DNA from: G963676095 sp963676095
Lineage (GTDB): Bacteria; Bacteroidota; Bacteroidia; Bacteroidales; Prolixibacteraceae
Assembly: GCA_963676095.1 (NCBI GenBank)
Contig: OY781040.1
Span: forward strand, 4,836,001 to 4,900,000
Direction: 5' to 3'
Length of the DNA stretch: 64,000 nt
The position numbers were made by a program, and so were the translations under genes. This document shows, one piece after another, positions 24,538 through 33,254 of the stretch. Under the pieces are notes generated by a model. It saw only the letters and a program-made list of their open reading frames with translations, was not told where the DNA came from and ran no database searches. Each line of letters starts with the position of its first letter. Position 1 is the stretch's first letter.

Positions 24538-27500
24538 ATGAAAAAAAATCGTATGGCCTTTCCTGAAGGAGGGAGGGAAGGGCAAAAACTGGTTTTAATA
24601 ATGAAACTGACTTTTTTTATTTTTTTTATTTTTATCATGCAGGTTTCTGCATCGGTATATTCACAAACAACTAAACTGACCTTTGACTTTAGAGGTGAGA
24701 AAGTTTCTGACATACTTAAGGAGATAGAGGAGACCACCAATTTCCGTTTTTTTTATCAGCGCGAACAGGTGGATGTTGATCGCAGAGTTAATCTGCAGGT
24801 GAAGAATAAGAATGTAAATGAAGTATTGAATGCTTTATTTCAGGATCAGGGAGTGACTTATAAAATAATGGATGACAATCTGATCCTTCTTACTTCTGCT
24901 AATAGCAACGCTACAGCTTCACAACAGCCTCGCAATGTAACGGGGAAAGTTTTAAATGAAAAAGGTGATCCTATCCCTGGTGTTACGATCGTGGTAAAAG
25001 GAACAACAATGGGAACAATAGCTGATGCCGGGGGTAATTATATGTTATCCAAAGTGCCTGCTGACGCTACCCTTGTTTTTTCATTTGTCGGGATGAAAAC
25101 CCAGGAAGTCAAAGTAGATAGCAGGAGCCGCATAAATATTACCCTTGCTGAAGAAACCGTGGGACTGGACGAAGTTGTTGCTGTCGGATACGGTGTCCAG
25201 AAGAAGGTTACCCTGACCGGGGCTGTTTCTGCGGTATCGAACGATGAAATTATTTCCACAAAGAACGAGAATGTTCAGAATATGCTTAGTGGAAAAATTG
25301 TTGGAGTACGGGTTGTACAAAAATCATCTGAACCGGGTTCGTTTAATAATACGTTTGATATCAGAGGATTGGGAGATCCTTTGATAATTATCGATGGGAT
25401 CCCAAGGGATAATATGTCACGGCTTGATCCCGAAGATATAGAAAGTGTATCCGTATTAAAGGATGCTTCAGCAGCGATTTACGGTGTTAGGGCTGCTAAC
25501 GGGGTTGTGTTGATTACAACTAAAAAAGGTAAAAGTGGTTCTATGGAAATAGAATACAGTGCAAATTTCTGCCTTCAAACCCCGACTGGTTCTCCTAAAA
25601 GCTGTACTGCGGCAGAATGGATGACGTTGGCAAATGAAGCCTCGATGCACAACCAAAGCGGAGGAAGCCTGCGTTACAGCGATGATGAGATTACTGCATA
25701 TACCGATGGAACCAAGACAGGAACCGATTGGTATGGAACTATTATGCGGAAGAGTGCCCCGCAAACGCAACATACAATAAGTGCGAGAGGCGGGAATGAC
25801 CGGACCCAGTATTATACTTCTGTTGGCTACATGTACCAGGAGTCTTTTCTTCGCAGTAACAGCAACAATTATGACCGGTATAATTTACGTTCAAATGTAA
25901 CCAGTAAGATTACAGACCGATTGACGATTGATGTAAAAATGAATGGGATCATGGATCAGTCGAATAAAAATTATGAAAGTACAGACTGGATTATTCGTTC
26001 AATGGAGAGGTCGTCTCCTATTCAGCCTGTCTATGCGAATAATAATCCTGACTATATACAGGAGGGGTATGTGGATGGTTCCAACCCCTTGGCCATGTCT
26101 GATGCCGATATGAGCGGATACCGGAAGTATAACAACAAGTGGTTCCAGTCTTCTGTCAGTCTTGAATACGACATCCCTTACATTAAAGGATTGAAAGCAA
26201 AGGTATTGTTTAGTTATGATTATCAGGTTATTGATAATAAAATATACGAGAAAGAGTATAATTTGTACGATTACGATGATGCTTCCGGGACTTATGAAGC
26301 TACAACGCATCAAAGCCCGAGCACAATTCGTCGTGAATTTTACACGAAACAATCTGCCCTGCACCAGTTTTACTTAACTTATGAGAGGACCTTTAACGAG
26401 AGCCATCATGTTAAAGCCTTGTTTTTGTATGAAGGGCAAAGGAGTAAGGGAGATAACATTTATGCCCAACGGGAATTATCCATTCCTCTCGATGAGCTAT
26501 CTGCCGGTAACAGCGATGACCAGGAAGGGAGCATGTCAACAGACTCCGGTGATTTTTATGATAATTCAAACATGGGATTTGTTGGCCGGTTAAATTATGA
26601 TTTTAAATCAAGATACCTGGCAGAATTTAGTTTCCGCTATGATGGTTCTTCCAAATTTGCATCAGGGCACCAGTGGGGATTTTTCCCGTCCGCCTCTATT
26701 GGTTGGCGGATTTCAGAAGAAAATTTCTGGAAAGCCCTGAATTTTAGTTATATTGATAATCTTAAAATCCGGGCCTCCTATGGAAAACTTGGAGATGATA
26801 ATGCTTCCACTTATCAATATTTAACAGGATACAGCTATCCCGCTGATGGCGATTATAATAATTTACCTGGCGGTTATTTCTTTGATGGGTCATATGTCAA
26901 TAGTTCTGTCAGTACAGGAATAGCCAATGAAAATATCACCTGGTATACCTCAAAAACACTTGATTTGGGCCTTGACCTGGATTCATGGAATGGTATGCTG
27001 GGGATTACCTTCGATTATTTCAGACGGGAAAGAGACGGTTTACTTGGGACCCGTTCTTCCAGCCTGCCTTCGGTGGTGGGTGCCGATTTGCCGGAGGAAA
27101 ACCTGAATGGCGACCTGACCAGGGGTTTTGATCTTGAAATTAACCATCATTACCATCTGGGTAAAGTAAACTATTCGGTAAAGGCCCTTTGCGGACTTAC
27201 CCGGAAAGAATACACGCACCAGGAAGTGGGAACATTTGGCAGTAGTTATGATGAGTGGAGGAATAACACGAACAACCGTTATTCGGATATCGTCTGGGGA
27301 TACAGCGGAAAAGGTCAGTTCCAGTCTTACGGGGAAATAGCAAACAGTTCTGTAAAATACAGTGACTCGACTTTGCCCGGGGACTATAAATATGACGACT
27401 GGAATGGAGACGGAATTATTTCTGATTTGGATATTCATCCGATCGATTACAGCGGGCGTCCCATGATGAATTTTGGTTTAACCCTGGCCGCTTCATGGAA

Positions 27501-27963
27501 GGGATTTGATGTGAGCGTATTGTTCCAGGGGGTTGCGAAAAGTTCGGTTGCTTACACCGAGATATTAGCCCAACCCAACTGGGGATCTGATTATTCGAAT
27601 TCTCTTAAAATGTTTTGGGATCGATGGCATCCGGTCGATCCGACTGCTGATCCATACGACCCGAATACGGAATGGATTAAAGGGAAATATCCCTATACGG
27701 GCACTGTCTCTGAGTCAAATTCTACATTCCGATATAACGACGCCGGTTATATCCGTCTTAAGAGTGCTGAGGTAGGTTATACCTTGCCAATCAGTAAACT
27801 GATAAGATGGGGAATAAAAAGTGCCCGGTTATATGTAAATGGATATAATTTATATACCTGGTCAAAAATGGAATACATTGACCCGGAGCACCCTAGCGAT
27901 AGTTATGGTAATGTATATCCTTTGAACAGGACGTTTACTGTTGGGTTGAATGTTAAATTTTAA
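24538..27963 (+). CDS. SusC/RagA-family TonB-dependent receptor with STN domain (locus 2)
   Basis: This 1141-residue outer-membrane importer has a basic lead and signal segment (to about residue 42, ASVYSQ). An STN domain (about 45-120), carboxypeptidase-regulatory-like domain (about 133-215), plug from VAVGYGVQKK with NGVVLITTKKGK, and beta-barrel follow. The barrel has the usual SFRYDGSSKFA and GWRISEENF blocks and ends in LNVKF. It is followed 11 bases later by susD. The STN domain and adjacent ECF/FecR pair make it a likely transducer as well as transporter. The downstream GH92 gene suggests mannose-containing glycans. Confidence 0.95.
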   Translation: MKKNRMAFPEGGREGQKLVLIMKLTFFIFFIFIMQVSASVYSQTTKLTFDFRGEKVSDILKEIEETTNFRFFYQREQVDVDRRVNLQVKNKNVNEVLNALFQDQGVTYKIMDDNLILLTSANSNATASQQPRNVTGKVLNEKGDPIPGVTIVVKGTTMGTIADAGGNYMLSKVPADATLVFSFVGMKTQEVKVDSRSRINITLAEETVGLDEVVAVGYGVQKKVTLTGAVSAVSNDEIISTKNENVQNMLSGKIVGVRVVQKSSEPGSFNNTFDIRGLGDPLIIIDGIPRDNMSRLDPEDIESVSVLKDASAAIYGVRAANGVVLITTKKGKSGSMEIEYSANFCLQTPTGSPKSCTAAEWMTLANEASMHNQSGGSLRYSDDEITAYTDGTKTGTDWYGTIMRKSAPQTQHTISARGGNDRTQYYTSVGYMYQESFLRSNSNNYDRYNLRSNVTSKITDRLTIDVKMNGIMDQSNKNYESTDWIIRSMERSSPIQPVYANNNPDYIQEGYVDGSNPLAMSDADMSGYRKYNNKWFQSSVSLEYDIPYIKGLKAKVLFSYDYQVIDNKIYEKEYNLYDYDDASGTYEATTHQSPSTIRREFYTKQSALHQFYLTYERTFNESHHVKALFLYEGQRSKGDNIYAQRELSIPLDELSAGNSDDQEGSMSTDSGDFYDNSNMGFVGRLNYDFKSRYLAEFSFRYDGSSKFASGHQWGFFPSASIGWRISEENFWKALNFSYIDNLKIRASYGKLGDDNASTYQYLTGYSYPADGDYNNLPGGYFFDGSYVNSSVSTGIANENITWYTSKTLDLGLDLDSWNGMLGITFDYFRRERDGLLGTRSSSLPSVVGADLPEENLNGDLTRGFDLEINHHYHLGKVNYSVKALCGLTRKEYTHQEVGTFGSSYDEWRNNTNNRYSDIVWGYSGKGQFQSYGEIANSSVKYSDSTLPGDYKYDDWNGDGIISDLDIHPIDYSGRPMMNFGLTLAASWKGFDVSVLFQGVAKSSVAYTEILAQPNWGSDYSNSLKMFWDRWHPVDPTADPYDPNTEWIKGKYPYTGTVSESNSTFRYNDAGYIRLKSAEVGYTLPISKLIRWGIKSARLYVNGYNLYTWSKMEYIDPEHPSDSYGNVYPLNRTFTVGLNVKF

Positions 27964-27974
27964 ATAAGCCTGCT

Positions 27975-29924
27975 ATGAAAATTTTGAAATACATATTGAT
28001 CGTCATAAGTTTTGCATTGTTTTCCTGTGAAAACCTGGATATTTCTCCTACAAACATTATCGGAGATGATGATATTTTTGGTTCGGAAAGCGGGATTACT
28101 TCTTATATGGCCAGGCTGTACAGCGAGCTGCCTATCGAAGATTTCAGGTATTCTCCAAATTATTTGTTCAACCATTTTTGGGTCCTTAAAGTTCCCGGAT
28201 GTCTTACCGGAGAATGCATTAACCGGGAAGTAGGCGGTGCAATAACAGAATCGACCACAACCGATTATACCAATACCTGGAGCGACATGTATACGTTGAT
28301 CCGGGAATGTAATTATTTTCTTGAGACAATTGATAATTATGCCGCTAATTATACCGAAGCAGAGGTAAACCAGTATAAGGGAGAATGCTATTTTGTACGT
28401 GCTGTAACCTATTATGCTTTGGCCAAACGATATGGCGGTGTTCCTTTGGTAACCAAAGTATTGAATTATCCGGAACTATCGGCTGAGGAATGCAATATTG
28501 CCCGTTCTTCTGAAAAGGCAACCTGGAATTTGATTTCTGAAGATTTCGACAAGGCTGTTGATTTATTACCGGAAACGAACCAACGGGGCCGTGCCAATAA
28601 ATGGGCGGCTTATGCTTTTAAAGCCAGGGCCATGTTATATGCCGGCTCAATTGCGAAGTATAATACCGAATCGTTCGTTAGTGATACAGCCCGTGTTTGT
28701 GGAATGAGCTCTGATCTGGCTTCCGGTTTTTTTAAACAGGCATATGATGCCGCGGTGGCTGTCGATGGAGGAAGTTACTCGTTATATAAGGACGATTGGA
28801 AATCCGGGGACCTGGATGCCCAGTACACGAACTATCTGAATATATTTTCCAATCCTTCGGGCTCTGAAGCCATATTTGTGCGGGAATATGGCTATCCCGA
28901 ATCTGTTCACGGGTACGATGCCTACAATGTTCCGGCACAATGCAAAGGGGCTAATGGGTATTCTTCAGAAACCAATCCGACCCTCGATTTTGTTGAAATG
29001 TTCGATGGAATGGACAAGGACGATGAAGGACATTTAAATGTTTATAATCCGGATGGCACTTATAAATTATATAATAACACCATGGATCTCTTTGCAACTG
29101 CAGAACCACGGCTCCGGGCGACTGTCATCCTGCCTGGTGACGAGTTTAAGGATCAGTCCATACAGATCTGGAGAGGAATTTATACCGGAAAAGAAGACGC
29201 TGAAGCAGGAACGATAGAGCGGCTAATCCCGGAGGGGAGTACCGTGAAATATGAAAATTCCGGTAAGGCTGATTTGTTGGTGACCTCATCCAGCGGATCT
29301 CAGTCTGCTTATACCCTGCACGATGGAACCAAAATGAATCCCGCAGGGGAAAGTGGTCGTTTCTCGAGCGATAATACCTGTGCCATGTCTGGTTTCTCTG
29401 TTCGCAAATGGTTGGATGAAAGCCTGGATCAATCTGAAGTTCTTGAAAATCATTCCGATCAGCCATGGATTGAGATGCGTTATGCAGAAGTATTACTGAC
29501 AAGGGCTGAAGCTGCTGCCGAACTGGCTTCTCTGGGAAATTCATCTTATTTGAGCGAGGCCTATGATTGCATTGATCAGATAAGAGAACGGGCAGGTGCA
29601 ACTCTTCTTTCAGGTACTGAAAAATCTTCTGTTGACAACTTCATTGAAGCTGTAAGAAAAGAACGTCGCAAAGAATTGGCTTTTGAAAATAAGACATGGT
29701 GGGATTTGAAACGCTGGCGAGTTATCGAAGATGAACAGTCAGACAGACGTTGGCTGACATTGATGCCATTTTATGCTGATTATGCCGGGAAATATTTCTT
29801 CGATATCCGTTACGATGAAACAGGGAATACCTATACTTTCGATACAAGATGGTATTATCAGCAAATTCCGGACAATGCAATTTCAACGAGCAGTAATCTT
29901 GTCGTGCAGAATCCTGGTTATTAA
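27975..29924 (+). CDS. SusD/RagB-family glycan-binding lipoprotein (locus 2)
   Basis: This 649-residue surface lipoprotein has a lipobox ending in FALFSC and an acidic patch (ENLD). The SusD-like N-terminal region contains GECYFVRAVTYYALAKRYGGVPLV (in blocks). The RagB-type C-terminal region has WIEMRYAEVLLTRAEAAAEL, ERAGATLLSGT and RKERRKELAFENKTWWDLKRW. It is longer than many SusDs because of inserted loops around 330-470, which may shape its binding site. It is the partner of the SusC just upstream. Confidence 0.94.
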   Translation: MKILKYILIVISFALFSCENLDISPTNIIGDDDIFGSESGITSYMARLYSELPIEDFRYSPNYLFNHFWVLKVPGCLTGECINREVGGAITESTTTDYTNTWSDMYTLIRECNYFLETIDNYAANYTEAEVNQYKGECYFVRAVTYYALAKRYGGVPLVTKVLNYPELSAEECNIARSSEKATWNLISEDFDKAVDLLPETNQRGRANKWAAYAFKARAMLYAGSIAKYNTESFVSDTARVCGMSSDLASGFFKQAYDAAVAVDGGSYSLYKDDWKSGDLDAQYTNYLNIFSNPSGSEAIFVREYGYPESVHGYDAYNVPAQCKGANGYSSETNPTLDFVEMFDGMDKDDEGHLNVYNPDGTYKLYNNTMDLFATAEPRLRATVILPGDEFKDQSIQIWRGIYTGKEDAEAGTIERLIPEGSTVKYENSGKADLLVTSSSGSQSAYTLHDGTKMNPAGESGRFSSDNTCAMSGFSVRKWLDESLDQSEVLENHSDQPWIEMRYAEVLLTRAEAAAELASLGNSSYLSEAYDCIDQIRERAGATLLSGTEKSSVDNFIEAVRKERRKELAFENKTWWDLKRWRVIEDEQSDRRWLTLMPFYADYAGKYFFDIRYDETGNTYTFDTRWYYQQIPDNAISTSSNLVVQNPGY

Positions 29925-29957
29925 AATTAACATGACAATAAAAGAAAAGATAAGCAT

Positions 29958-30698
29958 ATGAAAAAAATAATATATTTATTAATCCTGGTAATCTGTCTCT
30001 GTTCCTGCTCAGACGATAATTATGATGCACCTTCTGAAACATTCTCCGGGACCCTGATTGATCAGGTTACGGGCAGTGGCTTTCAGACTGAAGTGGGAGA
30101 TAATGGGGTCCGCTTTAAAATGTCGGAAATCAGTTATGACGACAATCCTACTCCATGGTATTTTACCTGCAGGCAGAATGGCGAATTTCAGGATACGAAG
30201 GTTTTTGCCGGGACTTATAATATCATTCCGCTGGGGGCTTTTGTCCCGTTTGTCCAAACCAATGATGATGGCGACACAACAAAAAATGAGAGCGTTACGA
30301 TTGCGGTTAATGGTGCGGTAACTCACGATTTCACGGTCGATCCTTTTCTGGTGGTATCCTGGGTGGGCGACCCGGTTGTTAGCAACGGAAAAATCACGGT
30401 TCAGGCAAAGATTGAACGGGGAACTTCCGATCCCGGTTTTCAACAGGATTGTGCTGATATAAAACTTTTTGTGAACTCATCGAGCTACTATGTCGGCGAC
30501 AATAACTACGATTCGAGATATACCGTTTCCGTTGATAATCCGAACGATGTACTCGGACAGACCATTACCATCACAACTCCCGAATTGCCCTATTCGAATG
30601 CTACTTACTATATTCGTGTAGGTGCCAGGATTAACTATACTGTCGATGGAACGAAACGGTACAATTACAATGAGCCGTTAGCTGTTACTGTTCCGTAG
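29958..30698 (+). CDS. DUF3823-type surface lipoprotein (locus 2)
   Basis: This 246-residue lipoprotein has a lipobox at VICLCSC followed by SDDN, the acidic export pattern. The remainder is beta-rich, with an N-terminal sandwich (about 30-130: TFSGTLIDQVTG, AGTYNIIPLGAFVPF) and a C-terminal sandwich (about 135-246: SWVGDPVVSNGKITVQAKIE, YYIRVGARINYTVDG). This two-sandwich layout matches DUF3823 proteins that often follow SusD and are thought to be accessory glycan-binding proteins at the surface. It lies 33 bases after susD. A terminator-like hairpin follows the stop codon. Confidence 0.82.
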   Translation: MKKIIYLLILVICLCSCSDDNYDAPSETFSGTLIDQVTGSGFQTEVGDNGVRFKMSEISYDDNPTPWYFTCRQNGEFQDTKVFAGTYNIIPLGAFVPFVQTNDDGDTTKNESVTIAVNGAVTHDFTVDPFLVVSWVGDPVVSNGKITVQAKIERGTSDPGFQQDCADIKLFVNSSSYYVGDNNYDSRYTVSVDNPNDVLGQTITITTPELPYSNATYYIRVGARINYTVDGTKRYNYNEPLAVTVP

Positions 30699-30718
30699 AA
30701 ATATTTTATTTATCTTTC

Positions 30719-30777
30719 AGGCATTCCGGCCTTCACCAGTGGACCTGGCTAATGGCCGGGATGCCTTTATTTTTTAA
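30719..30777 (+). terminator. Rho-independent-type terminator inside locus 2
   Basis: AGGCATTCCGGCC (30719-30731) pairs with GGCCGGGATGCCT (30754-30766), with one G-T pair, and is followed by TTATTTTTT. It lies between the DUF3823 gene and the downstream enzyme genes, so it could lower enzyme expression relative to susCD. Confidence 0.7.
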
Positions 30778-30789
30778 ATTAATCAGACA

Positions 30790-32985
30790 ATGCATAAAAG
30801 AATATTTTTTGGCAAAGTGCTGGCGATAGCATTGCTTGGCCTGAATACCATGGCCCTTCGTGGTCAGCCTCTGAAAAATGCCGACAGGGAGAAAACAGCA
30901 TTCCAAACGAGTAGCCCATGGATGCCTGAAATTGATGTCCGTTCTGATATTGCCATTGTATATGGAGCCAACGACCGTCCGGGGATGACTTTTGGTGAAA
31001 GAGTGGATTCCTGGCGAAAACACGGTTACCTGGCTCATTTTATGACGGGAATGGCCTGGGGCGATTATAAAGACTATTATCTGGGTAAATGGGACGGGAA
31101 AAACCATCTTGATGTAACGCAGGTGCAAAAGAACGGAGACCGTGTATCGCACGGCGAACTGAACCCTTATGTGGTCCCTGTCGGTTCTTATATTGAATAT
31201 TTTAAGTCAAGCATTATAAAAAAGGTGATTGATGCCGGGATTACGTCGATCTATCTGGAAGAACCTGAGTTTTGGGCTAAATCCGGGTACAGCGAACTGT
31301 TTAAAAAGGAATGGCAGAAATACTATGGCTTTCCCTGGCGGCCTCAGGATGAATCGCCTGAGAATACTTACCTTTCAAATAAACTGAAATACCATATGTA
31401 TTATCATGCAATCAGGGAGGTCTCTGATTATGCCAAGGAATACGGTAAAAGCAAGGGGGCCGATGTGAAGGTTTATATTCCGACTCATTCCCTGGTTAAT
31501 TATTCATCCTGGCAGATCGTGAGCCCGGAAGCCAGCCTGGCTTCGTTACCGGGTATTGATGGTTACATCGCCCAGGTTTGGACCGGCACATCCAGGGAGC
31601 CCAACTATTTCAACGGGGAAAGAAAGGAGCGGGTATTTGAGAATGCATTTCTTGAATACGGGTCGATGGTTTCGATGACAGCCCCTACCCACCGGAAAGT
31701 TTTTTTTCTGACAGATCCAATCGAGGATCGGCCCAGGGACTGGGCCGATTACAAACGTAATTATGAAGCTACTTTCACGGCTGAGCTTTTATATCCCATG
31801 GTAAACGATTATGAAGTGATGCCCTGGCCCGAACGGATCTACACGCATCCTTACAGCCTGCCCGGAAGTGATAAGAAAGTATTGATCCCCCGCTATTATT
31901 CGACCCAAATCCAGATCATGATCAATGCGTTGAATGATATGCCTTTGTCAAGCAACGATGTTAGCGGATCGGAGGGAATAGGTGTGTTGATGTGTAATTC
32001 CTTGATGTTTCAGCGTTTCCCTGTTCACGATGGGTACGACGACCCCCAGTTTTCAAATTTTTACGGACAAACGTTGCCTTTGCTTAAACGGGGTGTCCCG
32101 GTACAATTGGTGCACATGGAAAACCTCGGATACAAAGAATCATTGGGGAATACGAAGGTGCTTATTATGAGCTATTCAAATATGAAACCGCTGACGGAGG
32201 AGAGTCATCAGTTTCTGGCAGACTGGGTAAAACAGGGCGGGGTGCTGGTTTATTGCGGTGAAGACAACGATCCTTACCAGACTGTTCAGGAATGGTGGAA
32301 TACCAAAGAGAATCATTTCAGCGCCCCTTCTGAACATTTATTTAAAATGATGAATATTCACCCTGATGCCAGCGACGGGAAGTATAACTTTGGGAAGGGG
32401 ACCGTTTATATCATCCGGAAAAATCCCAAGGCATTCGTTCTCGGGAAAAACAGTGATGAACAGTTTGTCAGGATAGTCAGGGATGCTTATGAAAAATCGG
32501 CTAACGCCGGGGACCTGATCTTTAAAAATAATTTTTATCTGGAACGTGGTCCGTATGATATCGTTTCTGTGATGGATGAAAATACCGATGAAAAGCCTTT
32601 TATTGTAAAGGGGCCGGTCATTGACCTGTTCAACCCTGAGTTGCCTGTGCTTGCCGAAAAAGTTGTTAAGCCGGGAACGCAAGCTTTCCTGTACGATCTG
32701 AAACGCATTGAAAACAAAGACGAATCCAGGGTATTGGCTGCCGCGGCCCGTGTTTCGGATGAGGCCAGGGGAAAGAGAAGCTATTCCTTTATTGCAAAAA
32801 GCCCATTAAAGACAACGAACAACATGAGGGTACTTTTGCCTGCCCGGCCTAAATCAATTGTTTTGAAAGACGCTGAAGGGAAAGAAATTCAGGCAAATAA
32901 ATCAACATGGGATGCTCGTTCGGGAACCTGTTTTCTGAGTTTTGAAAATAACCCGGAAGGAGTTCATGTGACGATTGTTTACTAA
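30790..32985 (+). CDS. Secreted TIM-barrel-like putative glycoside hydrolase with GATase-like domain, family unassigned
   Basis: This 731-residue protein has an N-terminal signal peptide (to about residue 26). Residues 50-385 read like a TIM barrel: DIAIVYGAND, HGYLAHFMTGMAW, ITSIYLEEPEFWA (acidic E157, E158, E160), KVYIPTHSLVNY, IDGYIAQVW and DYEVMPWPERIY (E342, E348). Glutamates on two separate strand ends are what a retaining clan-A hydrolase would need. Residues 395-500 resemble the Rossmann-like trimerisation domain of GH42 enzymes: RGVPVQLVHMENL, TKVLIMSYSNMKPL and FLADWVKQGGVLVYCGEDN. A C-terminal beta region follows. I cannot assign a known GH family. It lies between a DUF3823 lipoprotein and a GH92 mannosidase gene. 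Confidence 0.6.
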   Translation: MHKRIFFGKVLAIALLGLNTMALRGQPLKNADREKTAFQTSSPWMPEIDVRSDIAIVYGANDRPGMTFGERVDSWRKHGYLAHFMTGMAWGDYKDYYLGKWDGKNHLDVTQVQKNGDRVSHGELNPYVVPVGSYIEYFKSSIIKKVIDAGITSIYLEEPEFWAKSGYSELFKKEWQKYYGFPWRPQDESPENTYLSNKLKYHMYYHAIREVSDYAKEYGKSKGADVKVYIPTHSLVNYSSWQIVSPEASLASLPGIDGYIAQVWTGTSREPNYFNGERKERVFENAFLEYGSMVSMTAPTHRKVFFLTDPIEDRPRDWADYKRNYEATFTAELLYPMVNDYEVMPWPERIYTHPYSLPGSDKKVLIPRYYSTQIQIMINALNDMPLSSNDVSGSEGIGVLMCNSLMFQRFPVHDGYDDPQFSNFYGQTLPLLKRGVPVQLVHMENLGYKESLGNTKVLIMSYSNMKPLTEESHQFLADWVKQGGVLVYCGEDNDPYQTVQEWWNTKENHFSAPSEHLFKMMNIHPDASDGKYNFGKGTVYIIRKNPKAFVLGKNSDEQFVRIVRDAYEKSANAGDLIFKNNFYLERGPYDIVSVMDENTDEKPFIVKGPVIDLFNPELPVLAEKVVKPGTQAFLYDLKRIENKDESRVLAAAARVSDEARGKRSYSFIAKSPLKTTNNMRVLLPARPKSIVLKDAEGKEIQANKSTWDARSGTCFLSFENNPEGVHVTIVY

Positions 32986-33254
32986 TTGGTTTCAGGGAAC
33001 CCTGTTGACGATCTTATCAGGCGGATATTGACCTGGACAGGACTATTTTCAGGACTATATTTTGGCGGACTTGCTTTTTATTTAAATTCGGCTTTTTTAG
33101 GGGGAGTTTTTTGTGTAAACAAAAGGGAGGAACTCCCTTCAAATATGTGTAACTTGCGCAAGCCGGTAGCTGAAGTAACCAAGATGATCGTTTGTTAATT
33201 ATCGAGAAGTACAGCTGGTCTGGCGAAGCCTAAACCATAATTCATAATGTTCAA

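Noticed and set aside
32986..33198. 70-codon open frame between the unassigned enzyme and GH92
   Set aside because: It starts with no start signal directly after the previous stop, and its composition resembles intergenic sequence.
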